From the NCBI GenBank assembly GCA_016794505.1, contig JAEUJZ010000139.1, forward strand, positions 62,001-126,000: a stretch of DNA of 64,000 bases. The letters run 5' to 3'. The position numbers were made by a program, and so were the translations under genes. Below the pieces are notes generated by a model. It did no database searches. It saw only the letters and a program-made list of their open reading frames with translations, and was not told the origin of the DNA. The stretch's first letter is position 1. Every line of letters begins with the position of its first letter. The stretch is from Myxococcales bacterium. GTDB taxonomy: Bacteria > Myxococcota_A > Polyangia > Palsa-1104 > JAEUJZ01. Below are positions 44,478 through 55,419 of this stretch, in pieces.

Positions 44478-44882
44478 CTACAGACCGACGCAGCAGCAGC
44501 GAACGGCTTCGTCCTGCATGAACGGGTCGTTGCACTGATAGCTGCGCACGGGATTGCCCGTGCAGATCGAGTTCGTATACGTCGCGCCGCCAAAGCGCGT
44601 GCTGAGGTTCTGGATGTGACCACAGCCGTTGTTTTGGCAGGCTAGGTTCTGCGTCGCGCAGTACTCAGCGCAGTTCTGCGCTTTTTCAAGCGATGAGCCA
44701 GTGACGCAGCCGGACCACGTCGGCTCTCCCTTTTGCCGCGGCGGGCCGCTGTTGGAGCCGCCGAACAGGCTGCAGGCTCCGGCCGCCCATAGCAGCGACA
44801 GAGCGCAAAGGGAACGAAGCCAGCGCCAGCGAGCCGAGGTCACCACAGAGACGTGCTGATCAGAGGTAACAGGGTTGAGCAT
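44478..44882 (-). CDS. cysteine-rich predicted lipoprotein
   Basis: 134 aa. The signal region is SLCALSLLWAAGAC with an AGAC lipobox. The ~95-residue mature part carries about ten further Cys (SGCVTG, NCAEYCATQNLACQNNGC, SICTG, QCND, RCCC), suggesting a disulfide-bonded surface or periplasmic domain. No family recognised. It lies 81 bp upstream of the lysozyme-like gene on the same strand and could be transcribed with it. Confidence 0.65.
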   Translation of the reverse strand: MLNPVTSDQHVSVVTSARWRWLRSLCALSLLWAAGACSLFGGSNSGPPRQKGEPTWSGCVTGSSLEKAQNCAEYCATQNLACQNNGCGHIQNLSTRFGGATYTNSICTGNPVRSYQCNDPFMQDEAVRCCCVGL

Positions 44883-45087
44883 AGGGTCATCGTATCGCGA
44901 TCAGCGCAGAGCGGGATAGGCTCTCCCCGACGGACCGATTCCGCTGTGCATCCGCTGACTTAGCCAAGCGATAGGGCGACTGCCTTCGCGATCTCAGCGG
45001 CGCCGCGCGGGCCGTGTCGCGGTGTTGCGCAAGCCGCTGGGCAAAATACTTGCCCGTCGGAAAAATCGGCTGGTAAGTTGCGACGCT

Positions 45088-47316
45088 ATGCGAGGACAGA
45101 CGCAGCCAAAGCGCTGGCAACACGCGGCTGGCCACACCCTCTTGCGATCCTTGATTCGACTCGGCTCTGTCGGGGGCGTGCTGTCGTTCTCGCTTGAAAG
45201 TGCGCCGCTTGCGGCCCAGACAGCGAGCGGCCCTGGTACACCACCGGCCGTGGATGCTCGCGACGATCGCGTGCAGCGGCGCGCCATTCGCGGCGGTCCC
45301 GTGGATCTTTCCCGCGAGTCGCCAGAGCTTCGCGAGCTGCGCGGCTTTGAAGAAGAGTCCTTTCCCCGCGCGGGGTTGCGATCGTCGATGCCAAGCGCTG
45401 GACCGGGCGCAAGCGGTGCGGGCAGCAGTGAGCTTCCCGCCGATGGCTTGCACAGCCCACCTACAGCACCCGGCGCACCACGCAGCCTGTTTGGGACCGA
45501 GACGCCGACCATTCCGTGGCTTCAGGCTCTAAAGCTCCTCGACAACTTGGGGCTTAGCCCGACCTTTGTGCGCTTCGAATCGCACGTCATCCGCTATCTC
45601 GAATTCTTCAAAGAAGAGCGCCGCGGGCGCGCCATCATGGCCTCGTGGCTGCGCAAGCAGGGACGCTATCGCACGCTGATCGAGCAGATCTTGGACAAAC
45701 ACGGTCTGCCGCGCTTCTTGCTGTATGTCGCGATGATCGAAAGCGGCTACGACCCGCACGATCGATCGCACAAGGGCGCGGTGGGTCTTTGGCAGTTCAT
45801 GCCGGAAGGCGCGCGGATCTATGGCCTGCGCGTCGATCACTGGATCGATGAACGCAAAGATCCGGTGCGCTCGACGGAAGCCGTGGCGCGCTATCTGGGC
45901 GATCTCAAGGCGCGCTTCGGATCGTGGCACTTGGCTCTGGCTGCGTTTAACGCCGGATATGGCGCAGTGCTGCGCGCCATGCAGAAGTACAACACCAACG
46001 ACTATTGGGAACTTTGCCGTCACGAAGACGGCCTGCCGTGGGAGACGCTGAACTACGTTCCCAAGGCCATCGCGTCTGCTCTGATTGGCGAGAACCGCGG
46101 CTTCTTCGGCTTTGAAGAAGTCGTGCCAGAAGCTGGCCTGCAGTTCGAGACCGTTGCGGTGACGGCACCGCTGGGCTTGGACAAGATCGCCCGCGTGATC
46201 TCAAGCTCTGCCGACGAGCTAGCCAAGCTGAATCCCGAGCTGAGACGTGGCCGCATTCCGCCCCTTGCCGCGGGAGAGTCGTGGCTTTTGCGCGTGCCGC
46301 CCGGCACGGCCAGTCACTTGCAGGGACAGCTCGACAGCCTGCATCGCGCCGAGCCCTTGGTGGTTCGCGTCGTCCGCTTTGGCGAGCGCTTGGAAGACAT
46401 CGCACGCGACGTCGGCACATCGACATCAAACCTGCGGCGCATTAACGGCATCGAAGACAGCAACGAAGTGCGCACCGGTCTATCGTTGCTGGTTCCCCCT
46501 GGCACCGGCCGCGGCGGCGTCGCGTCCAGCTCGCCTCCCAGCGACGAGATCATCGTCGTCGCGGTACCGGACAAAGGGCTTGTGGTGCCCGGCAAGAAGC
46601 GCGTCTTTTATCGCGTGATTCCCGGCGACACCATCTGGGCCATTGCTCGCTTCTTCAAGGTGAAAGAAGCGGATCTTTTGCGCTGGAATGCGCTCGATCC
46701 CGAAGCGACCCTGGCGACCAAGATGGTCTTGGATCTGTGGATCGATCCCAGCTTTGACACGTCGCAGGTGGCGCTGGTCGATCCGGCGCGGGTTCGAGTC
46801 GTTACCACCGGCAGCGAAGAGTTTTTTGAGCTGGTCGAGACGCTGCGTGGTCGCAAACGCCTTTTCCACGTCGTCAAAGACGGCGAGACCTGGGAGCGCT
46901 TGGCCAAGCGCTATGGCCTGACGGTGGCTGACCTAGAACGCATCAATCGCGCGGGACGTCAGAACGAGCTTCATCCAGGGCAGAAAGTGACCGTCTATCT
47001 GCCGATGAGTGCCGCCGAGCGCGCGGCCGCGCTGGCCAAGCTGCGCGGTGAGGCTGCGCCGGATCCAGCAGCCGGCGAGCCCACACCTGAATCGACCAGC
47101 GACGGCAAAGAGTCGCGTGAAACAGGCGAAGCAGCGGAGCGAACGCCGCGCTTGCCTCCGCCTCCCGAGGCGCCACCGGCCGAGACCGGCGAAGGCAGTG
47201 GATCCACCACACCCCCTGCCGAGGATGCCGGCCGACCCGCGAGCGATTCGAACAGTCCGGCCGGCGATCCGGCGGCTCGGCCCCGTGCTGGCGACGAGCG
47301 CACGCCGCGCTCTTAG
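45088..47316 (+). CDS. MltD-like lytic transglycosylase with three LysM repeats
   Basis: Membrane-bound or periplasmic murein transglycosylase. After a signal peptide (SLIRLGSVGGVLSFSLESAPLAAQ) and a Pro-rich linker, the SLT domain covers residues ~200-340 with catalytic Glu218 (AMIESGYDP), GAVGLWQFMPEGARIYGL, ALAAFNAGYG and NYVPKAIASALI. Three LysM-like repeats follow: VRFGERLEDIARDVGTS, YRVIPGDTIWAIARFFKV and HVVKDGETWERLAKRYGL. A disordered Pro/Glu/Thr tail of ~100 residues ends the protein. The ATG at 45088 is preferred since it starts the signal peptide; the frame is open a further 22 codons. Its end overlaps the convergent hydrolase gene by 4 bp. Confidence 0.9.
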   Translation: MRGQTQPKRWQHAAGHTLLRSLIRLGSVGGVLSFSLESAPLAAQTASGPGTPPAVDARDDRVQRRAIRGGPVDLSRESPELRELRGFEEESFPRAGLRSSMPSAGPGASGAGSSELPADGLHSPPTAPGAPRSLFGTETPTIPWLQALKLLDNLGLSPTFVRFESHVIRYLEFFKEERRGRAIMASWLRKQGRYRTLIEQILDKHGLPRFLLYVAMIESGYDPHDRSHKGAVGLWQFMPEGARIYGLRVDHWIDERKDPVRSTEAVARYLGDLKARFGSWHLALAAFNAGYGAVLRAMQKYNTNDYWELCRHEDGLPWETLNYVPKAIASALIGENRGFFGFEEVVPEAGLQFETVAVTAPLGLDKIARVISSSADELAKLNPELRRGRIPPLAAGESWLLRVPPGTASHLQGQLDSLHRAEPLVVRVVRFGERLEDIARDVGTSTSNLRRINGIEDSNEVRTGLSLLVPPGTGRGGVASSSPPSDEIIVVAVPDKGLVVPGKKRVFYRVIPGDTIWAIARFFKVKEADLLRWNALDPEATLATKMVLDLWIDPSFDTSQVALVDPARVRVVTTGSEEFFELVETLRGRKRLFHVVKDGETWERLAKRYGLTVADLERINRAGRQNELHPGQKVTVYLPMSAAERAAALAKLRGEAAPDPAAGEPTPESTSDGKESRETGEAAERTPRLPPPPEAPPAETGEGSGSTTPPAEDAGRPASDSNSPAGDPAARPRAGDERTPRS

Positions 47317-48479
47317 AAACCTGGCACCAAGAGCGCTAGGCAGCCGCCAAGCAGAACGGCAGCAAAGACCGCGGCTTCTGCGCTGCTGCGGTGCGTGCGC
47401 GACAGGCGTTCCCACAGGGCCACCACAAGTATTACGGGCAGCAGCAAGCCCAAGGGCAGGCGCAAAAGACCTCGCAGGGCAGCGATGGGGACGTGCTGGT
47501 AACAGAGCACGGCGGCATATTCGCTGAGCAGCGCCGCAAACAGCACGCCCCAGCCGGGATGACGCAGGCCCAGCCACTTTCCCGCGTGGGCCGCAAGCCA
47601 CGCCGCCGCGATCAGTGCCAGCGCGATCAGCGCATCTGCGCGCTGCGTCGGCACAAGCCACCACAGCGCTCGATAGCTGGCGATGGCGAGCGCCGACAGA
47701 ATGACCAGCGCGGCCAATGCCCCACGCAGCGCCGCAGGGATGCCAGCCTGCGCCCGCATGATGCGCGCGAGCAGCACCGCCGCAAGGGCCATCACACCCA
47801 AAGAACCCCAGGCCAAGAGCACATCGCGACGAATGCGCGGCGCGGCATTTTCGCGCTTGCTCTGTGGCAGCAGACGATCCAGTGCGCTCTCGATCACCGA
47901 TGGTGTCCACGGCTCAAGCACATGCGAAATGGGCAGATAGAACCGGTGCGAAAGTCCAAGCTGCGCATGAACGGTGCCGTACACGATGCGGCGTTCATCG
48001 CAGGACACGGGCTGACCGATGGCCACGCAGCGCTCGCAGGGGAAGACGGTGCCGCAGCCGAGGTGCGCCCCCATCGAGTGGCCGATGAAATAGGTCTGCG
48101 TGCTGGCGACGCCCAGTGCTTGTTCGATGTGCAGCGCGCTGCGCATCGCTGAAAGGGCATGTTCGTGGGGCAGTCGTCCCGACTGGCCGTGGCCGAGCGC
48201 GTCGAGTGTCGCGCAGTCGGCGCCGCGGCGCAGCGCTTCCCAGCACAGCGCAAGCAGCGTCTCTTTCGCGGCCAGGCCGCCGTGAAGCGCAATCACCAGC
48301 GGGCGCGGCGTTCGCTCGGCCTTTGCACGCAGCAGCAGCGCCGACACCGCATGTCCGTTCAAGCGAACATCCAGCGCTTCGCCAGGCGAGCCACCTTCTA
48401 GAAGCAAGAGTCCGCGCAGGCCAAGCCACAGCGCGATCAGGATCGCAGCCCCCGCCAGCAAGCGGCGTGTAGAGGACAC
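47313..48479 (-). CDS. membrane alpha/beta-hydrolase
   Basis: 388 aa. An N-terminal membrane helix (LLAGAAILIALWLGLRGLLLL) is followed by an alpha/beta-hydrolase fold with oxyanion region VIALHGGLAAKE, an LDALGHGQSG strand and the nucleophile elbow GHSMGA (Ser ~134). The second half (residues ~220-388) has about six hydrophobic helices, so the hydrolase is fused to a polytopic membrane domain. This resembles lipases or serine hydrolases acting at the membrane; the substrate is unknown. The GTG start has a weak ribosome site. A 10-bp gap separates it from the upstream histidyl-synthetase-like gene, likely one operon. Confidence 0.8.
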   Translation of the reverse strand: MSSTRRLLAGAAILIALWLGLRGLLLLEGGSPGEALDVRLNGHAVSALLLRAKAERTPRPLVIALHGGLAAKETLLALCWEALRRGADCATLDALGHGQSGRLPHEHALSAMRSALHIEQALGVASTQTYFIGHSMGAHLGCGTVFPCERCVAIGQPVSCDERRIVYGTVHAQLGLSHRFYLPISHVLEPWTPSVIESALDRLLPQSKRENAAPRIRRDVLLAWGSLGVMALAAVLLARIMRAQAGIPAALRGALAALVILSALAIASYRALWWLVPTQRADALIALALIAAAWLAAHAGKWLGLRHPGWGVLFAALLSEYAAVLCYQHVPIAALRGLLRLPLGLLLPVILVVALWERLSRTHRSSAEAAVFAAVLLGGCLALLVPGF

Positions 48480-48488
48480 AGCCGAGCC

Positions 48489-48959
48489 CTATCTTTCCGC
48501 TGTCTCGCTGCGCTGTGCTCGAAAGCGAAGGGTAGCCAAATCGGGGCCGATTCCCGTCGACAGCATTTGCTCTTTGGGGTCGGCGAGCAGCGTCGCTGTC
48601 CAGTCGAGATATCCGCCATCGACCAGCGGTAAACGCAAGTGACTTGCATCTTCTGCCGTGATGCGCAGGCACGGACCGGTGTAGTACCCCAGGCCTTCAC
48701 TACGACCGAGATCGAAGATCACCTCGACATCAGAAAACTCGCTATGCAGCGGAGACCGCACCGGATCGTCCAATGCCTGCAGCGCTCGCTTCGCGCGGGG
48801 CGACATCGGTAGCACCGCAGCCGCCCGCTGCGCGTGCACGGCCATCAGCAGCGACTGCAGGTCGCGAGGCGACAGGTTGCAGAGGCGGGTGAATACCTGT
48901 TCGCCATCGCTGCTTAGGCTGCGCAAGATGCGCGACAAAATCGAATGTCCAGCAGACAT
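48489..48959 (-). CDS. HisS/HisZ-like class II synthetase-fold fragment
   Basis: 156 aa. The segment VIFDLGRSEGLGYYTGPCLRI (split, residues ~80-100) followed by PLVDGGYLDWTATLL and STGIGPDLATLRF follows the order of the histidyl-tRNA synthetase/HisZ catalytic core: histidine A motif YYTG, then GGGRYD, then the Gly-rich motif 3. The RYD motif is degenerate (GGYLDW) and motifs 1 and 2 are absent, so it cannot be a complete synthetase. It may be a small regulatory paralogue or a decayed hisZ. It is a clean ORF with normal codon use, upstream of and near the membrane hydrolase gene. Confidence 0.55.
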   Translation of the reverse strand: MSAGHSILSRILRSLSSDGEQVFTRLCNLSPRDLQSLLMAVHAQRAAAVLPMSPRAKRALQALDDPVRSPLHSEFSDVEVIFDLGRSEGLGYYTGPCLRITAEDASHLRLPLVDGGYLDWTATLLADPKEQMLSTGIGPDLATLRFRAQRSETAER

Positions 48960-49092
48960 GACAGCGAGCCTAGCGAAAAAGCCAGCGGCCAGGCAGCCGA
49001 CCTTTGCGGGGACCGCGCGCTGCGTGGATCGCGCGTGACATCGGGGCCGTGAAAGTCACGCTGCCCCGAGAGCTTGGCGATATACTCGAAGA

Positions 49093-49743
49093 ATGCAGGC
49101 TTCCTCTGGTTTTCCCTCGGCGAACCGCGTTCGTTCGCGGCTCTTTTGCATGCTGCTATTGCTCGGGTCGGCCTGCGCTGCCCCCCGCTTAAACCTGGCT
49201 TCCGAGTCCGAGCCCCAAGGCGCGTCCTTTAACTCGACCTATGAGCGCTGGACGCGTGATGCGTCGATTGTCTCGTTCCGCAACATGGACACGACGTTTC
49301 TGATCTCGGCGACGCTGCGATCCAAGGCATTTCAGCGGACGTATGCCGAGCGCTACTGCAAGCTGTACAGCATCAACGATCCCGCCGAGCGCGCTCGCAT
49401 CGAGACCGCCGAGAAAGCGCTGGCGGAAAACGGCGTTGCCTTTTGGGTGCAGACCTATGCCCACAACGATCGCTGGAACGATCTATCGCCAAAGCACAGT
49501 CGCTGGCGCCTGCTTTTGATCGACGAAGCCGGCGGCGAGGTCGGCCCGCCCGAGATCACGCTGGTCGGATCCGACAGCTTGGTCGAGCTGTCGCTTTTCA
49601 ACCGCAGCCCCGATCCCCTGCGCAAGGTCTGGCACGTCAAGTTCCCTGCGCTGCGGCCCGTTGCCTCGGCGACACCGCGCAAGCTGACCTTGCGGCTCAC
49701 CGGGCCAGAGGGAAAGGCCGATCTGGTCTGGGAGGTTGAGTGA
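49093..49743 (+). CDS. predicted lipoprotein, unknown
   Basis: 216 aa. The signal sequence (RLFCMLLLLGSAC) has a GSAC lipobox. The mature protein has an N-terminal helical part (SFNSTYERWTRDASIVSFRN, TLRSKAFQRTYAERYCKLY) and a C-terminal beta sandwich (VAFWVQTYAHNDRWND, WRLLLIDEAGGEVGPPEITLVG, RKLTLRLTGPEGKADLVWEV) that could be an Ig-like domain. Family not recognised. It precedes the sigma-54 activator gene by 18 bp and may share its transcript. Confidence 0.65.
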   Translation: MQASSGFPSANRVRSRLFCMLLLLGSACAAPRLNLASESEPQGASFNSTYERWTRDASIVSFRNMDTTFLISATLRSKAFQRTYAERYCKLYSINDPAERARIETAEKALAENGVAFWVQTYAHNDRWNDLSPKHSRWRLLLIDEAGGEVGPPEITLVGSDSLVELSLFNRSPDPLRKVWHVKFPALRPVASATPRKLTLRLTGPEGKADLVWEVE

Positions 49744-49761
49744 TATGGTCACGCACGCGTC

Positions 49762-51813
<2,052 letters not shown>

Positions 51814-51819
<6 letters not shown>

Positions 51820-53058
51820 CCTCGCCAGTCCGCTGCGAAGCGGCAGGCTGCTGAGCCCACGCAGCACGATGCCTGGCTGCCGTACCGCTTGTTCGCTGTC
51901 GATCTGCAGGCCGGGCAGGCGCACAAGCAGCGTCTGAAACAAACGCTGAAGCTGCAGCCGCGCCAGCGCCGCCCCGACGCAGAAATGCGGCCCATGGCCG
52001 AACGACAGGTGACGCGTATCGCCGCGTGCAATGTCGAAGCGCTCGGGATCGGCAAACACCTCGGGATCGCGATTCGCGGCCGCCAGAACCGCGACCACCG
52101 GCTGCCCCTTTTTGATCGACTGTCCCGCGATCGGCAGGTCGCACAGCGCGGTCTTGGTGGTTAGCTGGGCCGGCGGCTCATAGCGCAGCATCTCTTCCAC
52201 GGCGCTCTCTACCAGCGACGGATCGCGGCGCAGGCGGGCCCACTCATCTGGGTGCTGCGCGAGCAGCCACAGGCCACTGCCGACCAGTGAGGTCACGGTT
52301 TCGTGCCCGGCCATCAGCGTGAAGAGCACGGTGGCGACCAGCTCATGATCGGCAAGCGGTGGCTCGTCTCGCGTCGCTGTTGCTGTTTGGGTGCGCAGCA
52401 GCGCGCACAGAAGATCGCGCGGCTTTTCGGCATCGCCCCCTGGCTGCGTGCGTCGTTCCTGCAGCGCCGAGTGCAGGTACGCGACGACCTCGTGGGTTGC
52501 TTGGTGCGCTGCAGCCAGACCAGGCAGGATGCGCGCAATGTCCAAGAGCCCGGACAGCGCTTCGCTCCACGCGCGCAGGCGGGGAACGTCGGAAACCGGC
52601 AGCCCCAAGATGAAAAGCACCGTCTGCAACGAGATCGGCACGGCCAGATCGCGCAGCGCATCAATGTGACCCTGCTGCGCTTCGATCTGCAGCGCGCGAT
52701 CGATCTGCCGGTCGATGATCGCCTGCACTCGATCGCCCAAGCCCTCGACGGTCTGCGGCAGAAACGCGTGGCTGACAAGCTTGCGCAGGCGCGTGTGCTG
52801 CGGCGGATCGGCGAACAGCAGGTTGCCTTCGACCACGGCCCGCGGAAGCAGCGATCCCGACACCACCTGCGACGACAGGCGAGGATCGCGCAGCGCCGCA
52901 GTGACATCGGCATAGCGCGTAAGGACCCAGAAGCGGCGGCCCAGGATCTCGGCGCCATAGATCGGCGCGGTCTCGCGCAGGCGGCGATACGTCGCATAGG
53001 GATCGCGATGAAAGGCACCGGAAAACGGCTGCAGCAGCGGGATCGTCTGCGCGGTCAT
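51814..53058 (-). CDS. cytochrome P450
   Basis: Soluble bacterial P450 of 414 aa. The I-helix is AGHETVTSLV, the K-helix ExxR is EEMLRYEPP and the haem motif FGHGPHFCVGAALAR has ligand Cys360. It hydroxylates or otherwise oxidises a small or lipid substrate using ferredoxin-type reductase partners not encoded here. It overlaps the TAM41-like gene by 4 bp (ATGA) and is the last gene of the minus-strand operon, so it probably tailors that pathway's product. Confidence 0.95.
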
Positions 53059-53960
53059 GACCTGCTCTCATAGCGGCGGGCGCGGCGCACTTTGTCGACG
53101 GCATAGGACCACCAGCCGCGATACGACAGCATCTGCTTGGGCCAGCGCAGAAGCGAGCGCAGGCGGCTTCGCCACAGTAGGCACGAAAGCGACAGCCACG
53201 CGGGGATGCGCTGCGCAGTCGGACGCTCATCGCGCAGGCAGTCGGAGTCGCGATCGTGGTGAATGCCACGCCGGATCGCTTCCTGCGTCAGCAGCGGAAC
53301 GAAGCGCGCGATGAAGAAGCGGCGGTGCGTCGCAAACAGCGCCTGCAGCTTGCGTTTTCCCTCGGGACGAAGCTCGGCGCGATACGACAGCGCAGCGCAG
53401 GCCTGCGCTGCATCGGCCAGGTCGCAGACCCTGGGCAGGCCGCAAAGCACCTGTCGCGCGATCTGCAGCGCGGCCAGATCGGCGGCGGCAGCTAGCTCAC
53501 GCTCGCAGGCGGCATCGCGGCTGTACAGCGGGTGCAGCGCTTTGCTGAGCCGACCCGCCAGATACACGTCGGGAAGGCGCGTCAGCACGGCAAAAAGCGA
53601 TCGCGATTCCACCAGGTTCAGCTTGGCCAGTGTCTGTCCGCCCGTCGACAAGGCCAGGGTCAGCGGCGCCAAGTGGTGACGTACCATGCGCAGCAGAACG
53701 CCGCGGCCTTGACGGCGCAGCCATGGATCCAGCGCGCCATCGTCGAGGATCGCCAGAAGATCCGGCACACCACGTGCCTCGTTCGGCTGCGCGGCATGCG
53801 GTACAACCTGGCTGCCAAATAGGCACAGCGTGCGCAGCACAGGCCCCAGCCAGCTCTGACACAGCGAAGTTAGCTGCGCGCAGTCGACTTCCTGTGTTGT
53901 CGCGCGTTCTTCCGGCGACCCGATCGGTGCAGAATCCGTTGGAACAGCAATGGCCTGCAT
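53055..53960 (-). CDS. TAM41-like nucleotidyltransferase (possible CDP-lipid synthase)
   Basis: 301 aa without membrane helices. The order of motifs resembles TAM41, the mitochondrial CDP-diacylglycerol synthase: FGS (residues 48-50) and the acidic strand VPDLLAILDDG (Asp67, Asp73, Asp74), as in nucleotidyltransferase folds. Then come KLNLVESRSLF and the distinctive DVYLAGRLSKALHPLY (131-146), matching the LYIAGRLQKPV signature, and CAALSYRAELR with a basic helix. This is motif reading only, so moderate confidence. Alternatively it is an inactive relative. It starts 4 bp after the oxidase stop and overlaps the P450 start. Confidence 0.6.
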   Translation of the reverse strand: MQAIAVPTDSAPIGSPEERATTQEVDCAQLTSLCQSWLGPVLRTLCLFGSQVVPHAAQPNEARGVPDLLAILDDGALDPWLRRQGRGVLLRMVRHHLAPLTLALSTGGQTLAKLNLVESRSLFAVLTRLPDVYLAGRLSKALHPLYSRDAACERELAAAADLAALQIARQVLCGLPRVCDLADAAQACAALSYRAELRPEGKRKLQALFATHRRFFIARFVPLLTQEAIRRGIHHDRDSDCLRDERPTAQRIPAWLSLSCLLWRSRLRSLLRWPKQMLSYRGWWSYAVDKVRRARRYESRS

Positions 53961-53964
53961 GGCG

Positions 53965-55344
53965 CTAGCTCCAGGCGTCCGAGGCCGCCATCAGGCGCGT
54001 GGTCGCGGCAAAGCCGAGATAGCGGCCAAGCTCGGTCGGGACCTTGGGTAGGTGGCTACGAAACCAGGGCAGCGCTGGCAGTGCATCGCCGGACATGGCC
54101 GCGGCCAGCCACGCCCCCGCCGCGGTTGCCAGCGCGACGCCGTGACCACACCAGCCGACGGCGTGGAAGATGCGCGGCGCGTGTGGCAAGCAGCCGATGG
54201 CTGGCAGCGCGTCGAGTACATAGCCGATGGTGCCGCCCCAGCCTCCGACCAAGCGAATGCCTAGCTCGTCGGGAAACAACTGGGCAAAGTCCGCTGCGAC
54301 CTGCGCGGCGGCGGCAGATAGCGCGGCCGGGCCACCGTCGCCTCCCTTCCAGGCATAGCGAGGTCGCGCCCCACCGAAGACGATGCGGCGATCGGCGGTC
54401 TGTCGGAAATAGCCAAACACCCGCCGTGCATCCAAGAACCCATCGCGCTCTGCCCAGCCCAGATCGGCCAGAGTCGCGTCGCTGAGCGGCTCGCTGACCA
54501 CGGCCTGTAGCTGAACCGGCAGCAGCCGTCCAGAAAAGAGTCCAAGCTTTGGGGCATAGCCTGCCGTCGCCACGACCACGCGATCGGCCCGCACGTGGCC
54601 ATCGGCAAGCTGCAGACAGACCGGCTCGCTGGCGCGGGCGGCTTTTTCGTCGAGACCGGCGATCGAGAGCACCCGCGACGGCGCATGGATCTGGCCGCCC
54701 AGGGCCGCGACGCGCTGGGCCAGGCCCAGCACCAGCCGCAGCGGATCGACGATGCCCGCCGTCGGAAAGCGCAGCGCCGCCGGACCGTCGCTGGCTTCAC
54801 CGCGGGAAAGCCTGGGCAGGCGCAGTCGACGCTGCAGCGCGGCTTCATCGAGGATCTCGACCTCGGCCGCGAGATCGAGCGCCGAGAGCTGCTGCGCCAA
54901 GGCCAAAAGTCGACGCTGCTGCGGGCGGCTGCGCGCAAAGATCACCTGGCCGCTGCGCTGCAGATCGCAGTCGATGCCTTCGGCCGTCACCAGGGCTTGC
55001 ACGTCGCGCACGGCAGCCAGCGTCTGCTGATACAGCGCGCGGGCCGTCTGTTCCCCCAAGCGGCGGACCAGGGCAGGCAGGCTCTGACCGACGCCGGGAC
55101 TGAGCATGCCGGTGGTCCGTCCCGAGGCTCCAGCGGCCAGCCCCTCGGCTTCCAGCACGACCAGGCGCAGGCCGGGCTGGCGACGCAGCAGGTGATACGC
55201 CGTGGACAGCCCAGCCAGTCCACCGCCGACCACCGCGACATCAACGCGGTGACGGCCGGGCGGCAGCGGTGGCGTGTCCACCGGCAGGCTGCGCCGCTGC
55301 CACTGCCAGAACGGCTCGACAAGAGGGATTGGGCGGGGCTTCAT
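53965..55344 (-). CDS. FAD-dependent amine/amino-acid oxidase (DAO family)
   Basis: 459-aa flavoprotein of the D-amino-acid oxidase/gamma-glutamylputrescine oxidase type. The dinucleotide motif is VAVVGGGLAGLSTAYHLLRR (split, residues ~35-54), then LEAEGLAAGASGRTTGML, and the C-terminal FAD contact is GWGGTIGYVLDALPAIG with GWCGHGVALATAAG. Members oxidise secondary or primary amines and N-alkyl amino acids. It is the first gene after the only sizeable gap of the operon, where four 11-bp repeats lie. The TAM41-like gene begins 4 bp after its stop. Confidence 0.9.
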   Translation of the reverse strand: MKPRPIPLVEPFWQWQRRSLPVDTPPLPPGRHRVDVAVVGGGLAGLSTAYHLLRRQPGLRLVVLEAEGLAAGASGRTTGMLSPGVGQSLPALVRRLGEQTARALYQQTLAAVRDVQALVTAEGIDCDLQRSGQVIFARSRPQQRRLLALAQQLSALDLAAEVEILDEAALQRRLRLPRLSRGEASDGPAALRFPTAGIVDPLRLVLGLAQRVAALGGQIHAPSRVLSIAGLDEKAARASEPVCLQLADGHVRADRVVVATAGYAPKLGLFSGRLLPVQLQAVVSEPLSDATLADLGWAERDGFLDARRVFGYFRQTADRRIVFGGARPRYAWKGGDGGPAALSAAAAQVAADFAQLFPDELGIRLVGGWGGTIGYVLDALPAIGCLPHAPRIFHAVGWCGHGVALATAAGAWLAAAMSGDALPALPWFRSHLPKVPTELGRYLGFAATTRLMAASDAWS

Positions 55345-55380
55345 CGCGCGTCTTTCTGCCCAAATCGGCGGGCGATCGCT

Positions 55381-55419
55381 GTTTCAGACACGTTTCACGA
55401 GTGTTTCACAGATGTTTCA
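55381..55419 (-). repeat. four 11-bp direct repeats (TGAAAC boxes)
   Basis: GTTTCA occurs at 55381, 55392, 55403 and 55414, exactly 11 bp apart. On the minus strand the units read GTGAAAC-N4 (three times) and CTGAAAC-N4. They fill much of the 72-bp gap (55345-55416) before the oxidase gene, and the last one overlaps the preceding stop codon. Helix-phased 11-bp direct repeats are the usual arrangement of PhoB/OmpR-family response-regulator boxes. Confidence 0.7.
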
